The translations under genes were made by a program, and so were the position numbers. Below, piece after piece: positions 1-12,610 of a DNA stretch of 64,000 nucleotides (the first letter of the stretch is position 1; each line of letters starts with the position of its first letter). Origin of the DNA: Luzula sylvatica (Eukaryota; Streptophyta; Magnoliopsida; Poales; Juncaceae); NCBI GenBank assembly GCA_946800325.1, contig OX326956.1, forward strand, positions 8,473,167 through 8,537,166, given 5' to 3'. The notes under the pieces are model-generated. The model was not told where the DNA came from. It saw only the letters and a program-made list of their open reading frames with translations, and did not search any database.

Positions 1-1222
1 ACTCAATACACAAGAATAAGAAGGGGCATATGTCAACATTATGATAGAGAGGAAATGGTTACGTATTGTGATGTAATTCATATTTTTCGTATTCTCTACG
101 TATATGATTAGATAAACTCAAAATACATTGTATTGGTATTTTCCGTCAATGAAATATAAGCTACGGATAAGCCCTAAGCATTTTATCAACAAAAAAAAAA
201 GATCTTCAGTTAACCCAATCCAAATATGAAAGATGGGCGGAATTTAAAAGTTTGGGTTAATGCAACCATTTATTTAAAATATAATAATTTTTTTTTTGAA
301 ATATTAAAATATAATAATTAGCAAGCATAAACCTAGATGCCAAGAAGAATATTTTCTTTTTAAATAAGAATGTAAATGTAATATTGTCACATACAAACAT
401 GATAAAATCTAAACTCGCACGAAATAATTTCGTGACCATGCATGTCCAAGATGTATATGCTTCACACCTCCTTGCCCTTTTTCCATTATATCATTGATAA
501 AATATTATGATGCATAGTGAATATTGTAGTTTCTGAGATGGTGTTGAAACTTAATAGATAAAAAAAAAATATCATTCTTTGGTCGTGATATTGGAGATAA
601 CCAATTGAAAAATTCCTCGCACAGTAAGTTTCATTGTTAACAAAAGAACATAAAAAAAAACCCAGACTAGTGGATTGATTCATTGATTGTAAATCATAAT
701 GGAATTATCGCATGTATATGAAAGTCATTATACATCCAATTATGATGACGATACGCCATATTATATTTGTTAAACAGCCAAGCAATTCCATTTCAGAAGA
801 TTTTGAATTTGAATCGTGAATAGTATGGATATGAATAACAAAGAAAACATTAAACAAATAATTTTGAAATGCAGATTCAAGATTTGGACAATTTTCCAAG
901 AGTTTTTTAACATCAAATCAAAAGAAATCCAATTTCTTATGGGCAATTGTACATCCACCCTATATGTTTTTGTTTTAGCTAATCAATTAAGTTGATTTTT
1001 TTAATTGGTTCGACTTGTACATTTGTTTTGGTTTTGTTATATATGAATTATGAATATATTCCATTTTAGTTGTAATATTAATATTTCTAATTATTAGTTT
1101 AATAATATTTGATAATATTTAGATTAAAATATTTTGAAAGCCATAATATATTATTTTAGGATAATATATTGCAAGCTATTTGATAATATATTTCAAGTTA
1201 TTTTAGGCTATTATCTACCTTC
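1..1222. other. AT-rich intergenic sequence, no gene seen
   Basis: The stretch is strongly AT-rich. The short open frames here (60-65 codons) are low in complexity, overlap on the same strand and show no domain. No promoter, RNA gene or repeat boundary could be defined. It may include the decayed upstream part of the receptor-kinase pseudogene that follows. Confidence 0.5.
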
Positions 1223-1743
1223 TGCATTTGGGAACTTGAGAAGTGTTTTAATAATGTAAGTGTTCTATATATGTATTTAAGTTCCATTATTTCTGGATAT
1301 AATTAATTATTTATTATAAGAAATTATATTATTTTGCAGAGATATATCATACAATTGTCTATCTGGAAATATACCAAAAGAGCTGGTCCAGTTACAAAAT
1401 TTTAGATTCCTTGCAAGACCAAATTTTTATAATTTTGTTACAAATTAAAGTACCAATTTTGCATTAACTAAAATTATAAATTATAAATTTATTATTTTAT
1501 TTATGGAGGATACTTAATAACAATAATTTACTTGGATAAATACCGGCTCAATTATTGAATTGCTTTACCTTAACTTCCTTGTAATTTGTAAAAATCTATT
1601 TTTATTTTTATTTAATAATTTTATGAAATTTATGATAATTATTTTTAACTTAATGCAATTAAATTAAATAATATGTCGTACAATAATCTCTCTGGAGATT
1701 TGCCATTAACCAGAAACTTCACACGATTCACTCCCCAGAGTTA
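1223..1743 (+). pseudogene. ERECTA-like (ERL-type) LRR receptor kinase, decayed exon fragments
   Basis: Four short coding islands lie in order with intron-like AT-rich spacers. About 1223-1255 reads AFGNLRSVLIM and ends at a GTAAG donor. About 1340-1410 follows a TTGCAG acceptor and reads DISYNCLSGNIPKELVQLQN. About 1509-1580 reads ILNNNNLLG, stop, IPAQLLNCFTLTSL, then a GT donor. About 1671-1743 reads MSYNNLSGDLPLTRNFTRF and soon stops. Small exons each holding about one leucine-rich repeat, and the closing motif NLSG-x5-NF-x-RF, are typical of ERECTA/ERL receptor kinases, which act at the plasma membrane in stomatal and organ patterning. The in-frame TAA in the third island, the loss of the rest of the ectodomain, and the absence of transmembrane and kinase exons within the next kilobases mark a pseudogene. 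A fragment of another LRR-XI/XIII kinase cannot be excluded. Confidence 0.72.
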
Positions 1744-2801
1744 ATCTTAAATGAAATTATTTTATTTATTTTATTCCCATAAAAACGCTAATTCTAAATA
1801 TAAGTTCAGTGTTTTCCTTCTCGTCTCTGATCGAACAATCTATGAAAGAGAAGTTTGGTGTTAGCAGGACCGGTCCCGACGATTTGGTTGTTCTAGTCCA
1901 AAATGATTGTTATCAAATTATTTTACACCGTAACTTATAATAACATAATATATAAAATGAATTGCTTTGATAAATTTTCAATTCATCTGATATCAACTTA
2001 TCTAAAATTCATTCTCAAGACAAAATTATGAACAATCTTAATTTTAAAAACATGTTTTATATGAAACTATAACTATAATGTAGATCGCATGAATGAATAT
2101 TACAAATACCAAGATGTGGGTAATGTGTGATGAAATTGTACTTCTTTGTTTTATTTATTCTTCTCTCAGAAAGAAAAAGTGTCGGTCACTTTTCAGGACA
2201 GGACAATCATTTTGCTATCTTTTTTTTGAAATTGTTGAACTTTCTTGGTATTGGTTAAAGTAAAGTATGACGTATATTTCTACTGTATCTTACTCGCGCA
2301 AAAGTTGATCTTTAATGAAATGCCACCTCATTATGTAATAAAAATGTAATAGTTGGTGACGTGATTTTTGATTGAAGTAAAATTAATTGTCCATGTTTGC
2401 ATGGATCAGATATACAATATCTTTTCTTTAAAATATAAAGCACACAATAGACAAAATACAAATACTTTACCGTCACGGTAAATCTAGTACAACTTATTTA
2501 TCTTCTCTTCTTCCCTGTATTGTACGGATACGGATATCGCATCCATACGATACGCATACGACGAAACGATTATTTTAAAAAAAATTACGAATATGAATAC
2601 GGCTATTTAATTATTAGTTTAATATATTTATATTATATATAATTAATAAATAAGTAATAAATTAATAATGTTTGTAAATTAAATATTATGAAAATAAATA
2701 ATATCAACCAAACAATACAAGTATCATAAAACTATCATAAACTTGTTCTAGAAATATTTTAGAACTAATCTAATAATATCCTAGAAGTATCATATATAAT
2801 T

Positions 2802-3477
2802 GGAAAAAGTCTGTTTTTAGTCCCTTATTTTTTATAAAAAAATCAATCAAGTCCCTATCGTTTCAATTTGGTTAATCAAGTCATTTAACTCCTTTATTTG
2901 GGTATAATCAAGTCCTTCCATCAGTTAAGTGATGACTGGACTGTTAAGTGATGATATGGCAATATGTTATATGAAATATTTGATGACATGGCAAAAAAAA
3001 TTATAATATATTTTTTTATACTAATTTCAGGTAAAACCCTTTTAAAATGCAAAATATCACATTTGTCCATGAAAATCTTAATATCATATATCTGTAAATG
3101 TCAGTCATTGACTCATTATCACATTAAGTCTTTACGTTAAGTTTTAACATATATAGTAGTGAAATTACATGTTTGCCCTCCATCTTTGTCCGCTCAACCC
3201 AAGTTCCATTAGCTCCTAGGCATATCTTGATCGCAAGCTCTACTGGTGATGTATAATTCTTGCGACGCCCTTCATTTTCTAGTGAATCCCCATTTCGGTG
3301 ACCATCTCTGACTCGCGCGACGCACACCGCGGGATTGTATGAATTGACGAATTCAGATTTTATTCAGAATTTATATGAAAACGGAACTCTAAATTTGAAC
3401 AATTATTCAATTATTTGGACTGTGGTGAATTTTTGAGACAAATGAATATGTACAACAAAGTTAATAATCAGACTAAA

Positions 3478-3529
<52 letters not shown>

Positions 3530-4363
3530 CATCTTCGAATGGTGATTGGGACGATACCTGGCCGAACTATGGTGCCCTAAAATAGACAGCAGAAACGAAC
3601 ATATCAAACTGAATAGAGAAGAGAAATGGGATAAATCCTGTCATAATTAACCATAATTCATTTCAATTTATCTCCAATTCATAATAATTAACCCAACTGA
3701 GAAATAAAATCAGAGTTCATCAAATTCAATTCCAAAATCATAGAATCGATCAGATCAGCAAACAATATATGTACCTAAAAAGAAATGGGATAAATCCTTT
3801 TTCTATTTCGAGCTCCATTTTCATATAAATTCTGGATAAATCAGAATTTGTTAATTCATCAAATCATGCCGTCTGCGTCGCGCGAATCAGAGATGGTCAC
3901 CGAAATGGGGATTCGCTAGAAAATGAAGGGCGTCGCAAGAATTAGACATCGCCAATGAAGCTTGCAATCAAGATATGCTAGGAGCTAATGGAGCTTGGAA
4001 TCGTGGAATTTAGATATGGCAGCATATTGCTAGGAGCTTTGGGTTGAGCTGAGAAAGATGAAGGGCACACATGTAATTTCACTAATATTTATGTTAAACT
4101 TAACGTAAGTCAAATATGATATTTTGAATTTTAAAAGGGATGTTTCTGAAATTATTTCATAAAGATTTTTTTTGGCACGTAATCAAATATTTCATGTAAC
4201 ATATTGACATATCATCACTTAACAATCCAGTCAACATTTAACGAATGGAAGGACTTGATTATATCAAATAAAAGAGTTAAAGGACTTGATTAGTCAAATT
4301 AAAACGATAGGGACTTGATTAAACTTTTTGTAAAAGATAAGGGACTAAAAACAAACTTTTTTC
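2802..4363. mobile_element. Mutator-like (MULE) foldback element with about 500-bp terminal inverted repeats
   Basis: The two arms, about 2802-3330 and 3870-4363, are inverted repeats of each other for nearly their full length, leaving only about 540 bp of unique centre. The 9-bp sequence TATATAATT lies directly outside both ends (2793-2801 and 4364-4372), the target duplication length of the Mutator superfamily. The termini read GGAAAAAGTCTG on the left and GAAAAAAGTTTG on the reverse strand at the right. No transposase is encoded, so the element is non-autonomous. It sits inside the GTATCC-rich repeat. The arms have diverged by small substitutions and indels, so it is not very recent. Confidence 0.88.
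3483..3526. repeat. (GA)n microsatellite, about 22 units
   Basis: Uninterrupted GA dinucleotide run in the unique centre of the Mutator-like element. Confidence 0.97.
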
Positions 4364-4789
4364 TATATAATTTATATAAAATATTATGGGTCAATATATA
4401 TAATGGGCCGAAATATCCTAAATAGAATATCCCAACAGTATCATGGACGTATCCCCAGTCGTATCGTGACGTATCCAGCCATATTTCCGTCGTATTCGAG
4501 AAAAATAAATATTAAAATATTCGAATACGTCACGTGACGTATCCGATACATATCTGAGCCGTATCGCACCCGTACCCGTATCGAATACGCGTATCCTCAA
4601 GATACTTCTGCGTTTGTGAAGGATACTTCCTCGTCAAAAAAAGCTCCATTAAAAAATGTTGCATCTCTGTTGAAGTTTTGAGATTCTTTTACTTGCAAAG
4701 TACAGTTATATAAGGTTTCTCGCCGTGAAGTTGTTGTCCTAGTCCAGGAGCTTGCCAAGCTGACCCCGAGGGCCGATCCTGGATGTTTG

Positions 4790-5500
4790 TTGCCGGTATC
4801 TGGATGAAGGGTTTCATTTCTGGGAGGGGGTAGAAAAGAAATTTGTGGGAGAGAAGAGAGAAGAAAGGGGATTTGTTTGTGAGAGGAAGATGGAGGCATA
4901 TATAGAGAAGAAAGGGGCTATAGATATTATTCCTTGATTCGGCATATAAACTCAGATATACATCCTATCTGAATGTCATGTTCAGATGCTGTCATTAAAT
5001 AGTGAACCGAGTTCATTTCATAAAACATGTAAATATTAACGTTAAGATTAGATTATGCAAGATTTCTTAACGTTAGGATTAGGATCTTTTAAATACTTTT
5101 TGACCGTTAGGAATTTTATTATGTTAGTATCATATCATCATATATATACATTCAAATAACGGCAAAAAAAATATAGTTGGTCTTTTTCTTCCAAGTCTGT
5201 CGAAAATTGGGCATGAAAACAAAAATGTGTATACTTATACTTGTTGGTACTGACATAGCAAGTCCCTAAAAATAATTATTTACATTCATTCAATTTTCAT
5301 CTTAAGAAAATATTCGATTTACAAAAAGAAAATATTCGATATACACTTATATTTGGGGTATATTTGTAACAAAAAATACCTTTGGACCAATGAAGAACTT
5401 GCTTTCATGTATCACGTTTCTAGCTCCATCCCCTAAGACAAAATATTTTCAGTTTAGTTCCTCAAAAGAAAATATTCGATTTACACCCTTAAAAAAATGA

Positions 5501-5547
<47 letters not shown>

Positions 5548-6049
5548 TGAATTAAAAATGATACTATTAGGGTATCATGCTTTCATGTACCATTTTAAGT
5601 GTGGATATAACATTTTGAGGTACCTGAGGATATAGGGATGAGAGATTTATTTCGTAGCCTTGTATAACTCCACAATTTTGGTCAATACTAACTATAAGTA
5701 TGGATTTATATTTATATTTTTTTTTATTTTTTTTGAAGAAAATAGAGAGGACTCTTATGTCTCCCATCTATTGTTTATATATATTACTTAAGCAAATATC
5801 TCATATCATACAAACAACCATATATTTATATTTATTTTTATAATCACCTATTTTTCTTCCTTAATGATACCTTTTCTTCAAAAAATAGTAAAATAATAAC
5901 GAAATTAGGTATGATCTTTTTAGGCATAATGCAGCGGTTATTTTGTAAAATAGGTATGATTTTTTTTATTTAGCGGAAGTGAATGAGGGGGCACTCAAAT
6001 TTAAAAATGAGGAGAATGATAATATTACGATAAAGTTGAGGGGGGTTAA
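4790..6049. other. AT-rich intergenic sequence with a (TTA)n microsatellite
   Basis: No coding region is supported. A TTA trinucleotide run of about 13-14 units occupies 5502-5545. The short phrase AAAGAAAATATTCGAT is repeated around 5325-5340 and 5465-5481. A purine-rich stretch lies at 5970-6060. Nothing else interpretable was found. Confidence 0.5.
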
Positions 6050-8600
6050 TCAAAAATAATGTGAGGAGATAATGCTCATCACCAATGCAATTTCATCCAT
6101 CTCCTGAGGGTAAAGAAAAAAATAATAATATAAATTAAGAGGTTTTATATAATTAAGAAGTTAAATGTAATATAAATTATTATTTTTAATCTTTTTGCTT
6201 GAATTTGTTATAGTAAAGACTATCAACAAGAATTAACAAAGCAAGTCTCCTCTTAATTGCAAACCACTGCAATTCAACAAAATTTCATAATTATACTAAT
6301 TATTATATCAATTTAATAAAAATGATAAATTAATAGATTTTATTACCTGAGCACTTTTCCGAAATTGAGATTCTTCCATTTCCACGTGGACCGGATCCTG
6401 AAAACAAAAAAAATAGAATTTTCTTCAAGATATTAAAAAAATGTAGGGGCTATTTTGACAATTTTCTCATGGGACCTAATGGTATAATTATGATAATGAT
6501 TAGCTATAATTATACATACAATTACCCTCAATATATAATTACTAATTTACCAACCCCCTTATTTTGGGCCCATCTTTATGCAATCTTCTCATGCCACCTC
6601 ATCACAACTCATGCCACATCATCACAATTATTTCAGCCATTAGATTTGGATATGTGACAACATATGAACCATGGATTAACCCTTGATTTTGTGTGATTAT
6701 GTTTTATTTGTAGATATTTATGTGTCCCTTATTTTACACATAGTTTTAAGCAATTTTAGAAGGCCACATCACCTTAGACTGATGACGTGTCAAAATATTA
6801 TTTGTTAGGTTCATGTTGGACCAATTGTATTTGATTTTGAATTTTTTCACAATATGTTACATGATCAATTGTGAATACAAATAGAATGTGAAGAGTTTAA
6901 ATATCTAACATTAATAAATTAATATATAATATCATTAAGCATACATCAAATATTGTTAGTATTTTCATATATAATTTATAAAATTAAGAAATATATTCGC
7001 TTGAATTTTATCTTTATTTTGAGATCCATATTATTATATATTTAATATTTTTCTCTAAGTTAAAATTATGAAAACAATTATTTAAAAAAATATATATAAA
7101 TAAATGTTATTACATTAATGACTTGTAAGCCTAAGTATTATTATTTTTAAAATTATAATTAAAAAAAATTACACATACTACTAAGTATGTTATTATCATA
7201 TATTCAATATTTTTCTCTAACTTAAAATTATGAAAACAATTATGTAAAAAAGATATAAAAATAAATATAATTACAATTATGATTTGTAATCCTAATTACT
7301 ATTATTTTTAAAAATATAATTGAAAAAAATTGCACATTCTAATTTTTATTATTTTTTTAAAAACAATTATGTTATATTTGTATTTTACCTAAAATAGTTT
7401 CATATTAATCTTTAAAAAAAATAATAATGAAAGATATTTATTTACTAAACACAAATAATTTATTTAACTTATATAATAGTTTTCAATAATAAACATGAAA
7501 CATACAATTTATCAATTACAAATAATTTTTTTAAACTTTTACAAATGTTATTATTCTTAATTTTAGATATGAAAATTTAAAATATCATATGATTTTTATT
7601 TTTGTTTATGTCACGCATGCTATTTTATTATTTTATAGTCATAATTATTATTTTTTGGATGCGTTGCATTAAAATATTAAATAAATATATCCCAATTTGT
7701 CATATTCAAAAATAATATAATAATTATTCATCATCAAACTTCCTTAATCAATATGATATTTATTTTCATAAAGGGTTATAGTTGATCCCGAAAAATCATA
7801 ATTATATAATATGTGTATGATAAAACAAATGAAACAAAACCGTCGCGAAGCGTGGGTAATCTCCTAGTATAGAAATAATAACAAAGAAGTCCCGAGTTCT
7901 TGACCTTTTGCCAATAAGTGAGAAATTCGAAAAAAGAATAATTAGAAAATCATCTCATAAAATAAACTTTATGAATTTGATGGAATCGATTAGAGCAAAT
8001 GCTTACTGTGCAAACATAAAAAAGCAACTGTAATGCAACCATTATTCAAAAATCAAAATTATCGTTAAGATATTCAGATATTACCTAAAAAATTAACTTT
8101 TCTGCAAAGAAACCTCGTATTCTGCAAAACAAAAGAAATTCAACAGAAAAACAGCTTAAACATACAAAAATGTGCACTAATTAGAAATACAAATCATCAA
8201 ATTCTTTTCCCAAACCAATCCTAATCTGCAAATTTCTTCAGAAATAATTCATCCCCTAATCAGCAAATATTCAATCATTTCTTGAGAATAATTGAGTAAA
8301 TTAATCAACTAATTAGTTAATACCTTGCAGGAAATAAAAACCAAAAAGTCAGCTTTATATTTGGTTAAATCACGAGCCTCATCACACTTATTTTTGCTTC
8401 GTCTATTAATACGATCCATTTTCCCCTTAAAATCATTAAAAAGAAACGTATTTATTTCTATACATATTTGTATGTAATAATTCATATTTAATTATTTTTT
8501 ACCTCTTGAACTTTTTCGGAGAAAGTTGTTGGCCCGAAGATATACACTCAGATTCTCAGAAGGGGATGCGGACAAATTTCTCACCTCTTTTATGTTCGTG
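6050..8600 (-). pseudogene. series of exon-like fragments of an unrecognised gene
   Basis: Several minus-strand islands are bounded by AG and GT. About 8594-8503 ends in AGAG before GTAAAA. 8419-8324 begins MDRINRRSKNKCDEARDL and ends before GTATTA. 8121-8085 lies between TTTTGCAG and GTAATA. 6397-6347 lies between TTTTCAG and GTAATA. A possible last piece at 6103-6050 follows CCCTCAG. I do not recognise the product. A Helitron-like copy fills the longest gap. The pieces are very short and no conserved domain is visible, so these may be remnants of a disrupted gene or chance splice-like matches. Confidence 0.22.
6530..7868 (+). mobile_element. Helitron-like non-autonomous element, copy H1
   Basis: The right end carries a GC-rich tail (CGTCGCGAAGCGTGGG), a short spacer and CTAG at 7864-7867 followed by T, matching the Helitron rule of a 3-prime hairpin plus CTRR before a host T. 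Copies at 27465-32710 (+) and 37858-39320 (minus) share body sequence, and the minus copy shares the CTCCTAG terminus. The interior is extremely AT-rich and includes a roughly 160-bp imperfect tandem duplication at about 7035-7180 and 7198-7340. No Rep/helicase is encoded. The left boundary is estimated from similarity to the second copy. Confidence 0.6.
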
Positions 8601-9907
8601 GTGGTAATTAAACTTTATTAAAGTGGTAAGCAAATTGAATTGTACTGTAATGGAAAATTACTCGAAACCTGCCCATTTCGTGAAGACCTACTCTCTTCTC
8701 GTCTCTGTACGGTTTTTTTTCACAAGATTCAAACAAAACTCGAGACACTTGCTTTTCGTAAATTGGAGCAAATGCTTTCTTCGTTCGGTACAGTTTCTCC
8801 AATGATTTTTACCAGCTTTCATCAATTTCAATTACTATACAATAATCGTAAACAAAGTATTACAACATAATTTTGGAGAACAAAAAATTAGCATAAATTC
8901 ATTAAAATCAGGGTTTCAAGAGACCTTTTGTGTGCTTTTGTCCTCTTGTTCGTAAATGTTATCTTAACTCGTATAAAGTAACCACGATGATCCACAATGA
9001 TGAACTCCATCCCGCTAGATCATTGTAAACATAAAATATCGTATTTAATTACAAGCCTTTATAATTAAAATATGTTACTCCAATAACATTATTCTCGACT
9101 CAAGTAAATACCTAGATTAATTAGTATCACGGTGCCTACATAATTAACATTATGATATATTATTTCCATAATTTAACTTTCTCAATTCAAGCCATATTAT
9201 AATATTATAATTATAATTATAATTATAATATCATATTTAAAGCTGACCTCAGTGAATATACAATATCATTATTTACCCTATATGTGATATTATCATAATT
9301 TATTTGCAGGTGTTTATGAGTATTGCTTACCGTACATTATAGTTTACTAAAAATTTAATTCATACTACTTGACTTTGAGATGACAGTGTGTAACAAACAA
9401 GAATCAATATAATAAACGTACTCTAGTTATGTTTAATCATATAAAGTATTAGGCAAATATTTTGTCGTTTTTACTGAATATGTATTGAGTCAATAACATG
9501 TTTAATTATATTATAATAATGTTAATATAACTGCAATAATAATATAACATATGAGTTTGTCCCATGACATCGACACTAAGTTATTATTTTTAATTACTAA
9601 GTTATATCACTTAGTTATTAAAAATATCAAAGACAATATTTTAACGTTTGGTATATATTATTGACTCGATGTTCACCACGTAGTTATTTTCTTTTTAAAA
9701 TATTTGGAGTGGATTCTATTTTTTCACTTCCTATACGATATACATTTCATCTTAGAAAAATGTTTTTTTTTTTGCTGCATACTATATCTTTTTACCTCTA
9801 TATTATATTGACACACATTTTCAAGTAGAAATTTTACGGTTAGACACAAACAAAGTTAGAAATTACAAGAATAATCATGGAAGTTAGGAAAATACCAAAA
9901 TGACAAT
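8601..9907. other. intergenic sequence, no gene supported
   Basis: Open frames of 60-76 codons occur on both strands over 8608-8870 but overlap one another and show no recognisable domain. A short AT palindrome of alternating TATAATTATAAT lies at about 9190-9230. Otherwise I see nothing beyond AT-rich sequence. Confidence 0.45.
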
Positions 9908-9945
9908 CAGGGCCGGTCCCGACAATTTGGTTGCCCTAACCCGAA
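9908..9945 (+). repeat. hAT-like terminus related to the element at 1865
   Basis: The end reads CAGGGCCGGTCCCGACAAT and continues into TTTGGTTGCCCTAACCC. It closely resembles the left terminus at 1865. No matching opposite terminus was found downstream, so this is probably an isolated or truncated end. Confidence 0.4.
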
Positions 9946-10522
9946 AAGTGTCCCTTCCCCTTTCAATTCCAGAAACATTTTTTTGCTTTGATAAAACGCA
10001 TGTAATAATAATTTGTGTTGGAGAAAAAAAAAATTAAAATTGAACAATTAGTTACTTTTCATTATTATCATTTCTGTTATTGTTGAAAATTGGACCTGGA
10101 TAGTAGGAAGTAGTTGGTAACCGAGACGGAATTTGTTGAGCCGTCATATGTAGTTATTTTTTTGTGAATTAAAGTTATCACCAATAATATAGCATGTAGT
10201 ATGGTAATAACATGAAAAAAATACTGTTTTGTTTTTACTTGTTCTCATCCCATAAATCTTATTTGCAAGTTTTTTCTCAAATTCTTAAGATAACTGAACC
10301 AAGTTCTTAAAAGAACTGATCGGCTATTAATTATTTTTCACTAAAATTTAGTGCATAAGTAATAGTTTTCGTGTCAAAAAAGACAAAAAAAATCTAGGTT
10401 GAACTTGACAGGGATTTGATAAATCAAAGTTTAGAATTTTACCAACTTGCCATCTTTGATTAGTGTTTTATTTTTTTTGTTTACATTGTGTCCCCGCCTG
10501 ATGACAATATCCAATTTGAAAA
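9946..10522. other. AT-rich intergenic sequence
   Basis: No coding, repeat or RNA feature could be supported. It may be the decayed body of the hAT-like element that begins at 9908. Confidence 0.4.
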
Positions 10523-11300
10523 GACCAAACCTTGTCATAATTAAATTTTCTTGATATTGAACTCCATGTTAAACTATTATATGTCTTCAATATTTATATT
10601 ATTGTGAAAAGATATCAAAATAAATACTATGTTTTATTATTAAATTTTAGAAAATTATATATGTTTTAAAAAATATTAATATTTTATAAAACGATATATC
10701 TAATAGTATTTTTATTTCGCAAATAAAAATTTTATTTTCAAAATAATACTTTGTATATATATTTTTATGACGCATATTGTCGTTACCGGTACCTATTATT
10801 TTTATATTACGCCGATGAGACTCAAATCTGTAACATCTTGAACAAATGATTTTATTGTGTCAAACACTCAACTAACTATGTTATGCGGACATTGGCAAAT
10901 GATAGAAATATTACAAATTGTTTTTAAATATTATTATTTAATAATATTATAACATAATGTATAAAAATATTATAAAAGAATGTAATTTAATTTTTCAAAT
11001 TAACAAGATAAAAATACATCTCATACTTATATTTAATTGTAATAATTTGTCGCATAAAATATTTTTGAAAATAAATTTTTATTTGCGAAATAAAATACTT
11101 TCAGATGTGTTATTATATAAAATATGAATATTTTTTAAGAGGCACTATTTATTTTCTAAAACAAATATGATTTTCTAAGATTTAATAATAAAACATAGTA
11201 TTTATTTTGATATTTATTTCTTCCTCAATAATATAAATATTGAAGACGTATAATGGTGTAATATGGAGTTCAATATCAAGAAAACATAATTATGACATGG
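10523..11300. mobile_element. inverted-repeat (foldback/MITE-like) element with about 230-bp arms
   Basis: The left arm, about 10533-10760, and right arm, about 11042-11299, are inverted copies. For example TTGATATTGAACTCCAT on the left matches the reverse complement of ATGGAGTTCAATATCAA on the right. A unique centre of about 280 bp has a more balanced composition. The target duplication is not clear, so the class is unassigned; long arms favour a Mutator-like foldback. No open frame of note. Confidence 0.65.
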
Positions 11301-12610
11301 TCACGACTTTGAAATTTCGAGATTGTTAATTTACTAATTTCGTAACTAGATACGAGCCCCACATGAAATCCATTATATTTTTACCATACATCTCATTTCG
11401 GAAATCAAATAAAGAAAGAACCATTCACAAGCAAAACATGGATAATTGTAAACTGAACATTTTTGTACAATCTCGCAATTACAAACCATCAAAAATCATT
11501 GAAACAAACTCCGAATCTGATACAAACTTTACAACATATATTTCTGGTACAAAGTAACAATGGTTAACATATCACTATTGAATTTTATGTTGCAATCGAA
11601 ACAGAAGTCAGAAAGTTCATTCATTAACTCAAACCCAATTACATATTCTATGAAAATACGATTAAGATGAACTAATGCAACGACTACATTTAGAGAGATG
11701 CACATTTCTCAATCCATCTTCCCTCTTCAACTCCTTCGGCAACCATCTTTGACGACAACAACAAAAATCAAGTTTTGAGGATTTTAATCAATTGTTCAAA
11801 ACAAAGATGATTCAAAGAAAGAAAAATATCAAGTATTAAGTGCAAATTACCAAACTAATTTAATATAAGGGAAAAACATAGCTATCCCCGCTCACAGCTC
11901 TTATTCTCTTGATTTCATAAAGAGAAAATATGTTGTTTCCATACAGACAATGAGGTTTTGTTAAAACTTCGATTGTCGTTCACAATTATTACCTATATAT
12001 ATTTGGAGATTTACAAATTAAAAAAATATAATGTTTCAGGTACCTTGGTAATTAATCGAAGAAAAATTGAATTAACATTTTCCCATCCATACCGGGTCGA
12101 CCCGTTTCGACTTGTACTGGTGTATACCTTCTTGTCCTTCTCCATAATCTGTAATTTTTTCCTTTCAATTCCTGATGTAAAGAGCTTAGTTATTTGTTAG
12201 CGTTAAAACACATTTATAAAGTACATATTTCATTTTAGTCCCTGATTTTCACGGGCATATCTGTAATTTACGAAATTTGGTAGGAAAAATTTAAAAAACA
12301 GCAGCCTACTTAATGATGTGCTTATTGATTGTACCAAGTTGGTACAAATCTATTTACATACCAATTTATGATAAAGAAATTGGAGGCTTTGTGTCTATCT
12401 TCTTCTTGCATAAACATTTTTTTTTTTGAGTTTTTCTTGCATAATCTTATTAGTTATTATCTTAAAGATAATTTTTCACGATACTGGTTCGACAAGATCA
12501 CAGAAAATAAAAAAAAAAATTTATCCAATTTATGATGAAGTATAGAGTGAAACAAGTTTGTTGACAAAACAAACAAACCAACCGCCCCCGTACACAACTA
12601 AAACGGTGAG
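11301..12610. other. intergenic sequence, no gene supported
   Basis: Open frames of 64-80 codons at 11363-11557 and 11958-12200 are AT-driven and show no family signature. No repeat boundary was recognised. Confidence 0.4.

Larger units (their letters stand above)
2518..4606. repeat. degenerate repeat rich in GTATCC/CGTATC motifs, interrupted by a Mutator-like element
   Basis: Sequence at 2518-2600 and 4400-4606 is dominated by short CGTATC, GGATAC and CGATAC motifs in both orientations. Its outer ends are imperfect inverted repeats: GTATTGTACGGATACG on the left, and GTATCTTGAGGATACG on the minus strand at the right. Similar material recurs at 54378-54534. No clean target duplication could be assigned. 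Subterminal arrays of short inverted motifs are common in non-autonomous hAT elements, which is the most likely class. Confidence 0.4.
1865..4781. mobile_element. degenerate hAT-like element, outer shell of a nested stack
   Basis: The left end reads CAGGACCGGTCCCGA and the right end, on the other strand, CAGGATCGGCCCTCG, so the termini are imperfect inverted repeats. Further inward both arms share a GTTGTYCTAGTCC stretch, although in the same orientation. The flanking octamers GGTGTTAG (1857-1864) and GATGTTTG (4782-4789) agree at six of eight bases, which fits an old 8-bp hAT target duplication. No transposase frame is visible. The interior is occupied by other repeats. The end pairing is reasonable but not proven. 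Confidence 0.4.

Noticed and set aside
4597..4899. 100-codon minus-strand frame starting MPPSSSHKQIPFLL
   Set aside because: It crosses the end of the hAT-like element and the GTATCC repeat, has no recognisable domain, and its N-terminal part derives from a purine-rich low-complexity stretch. Probably fortuitous.
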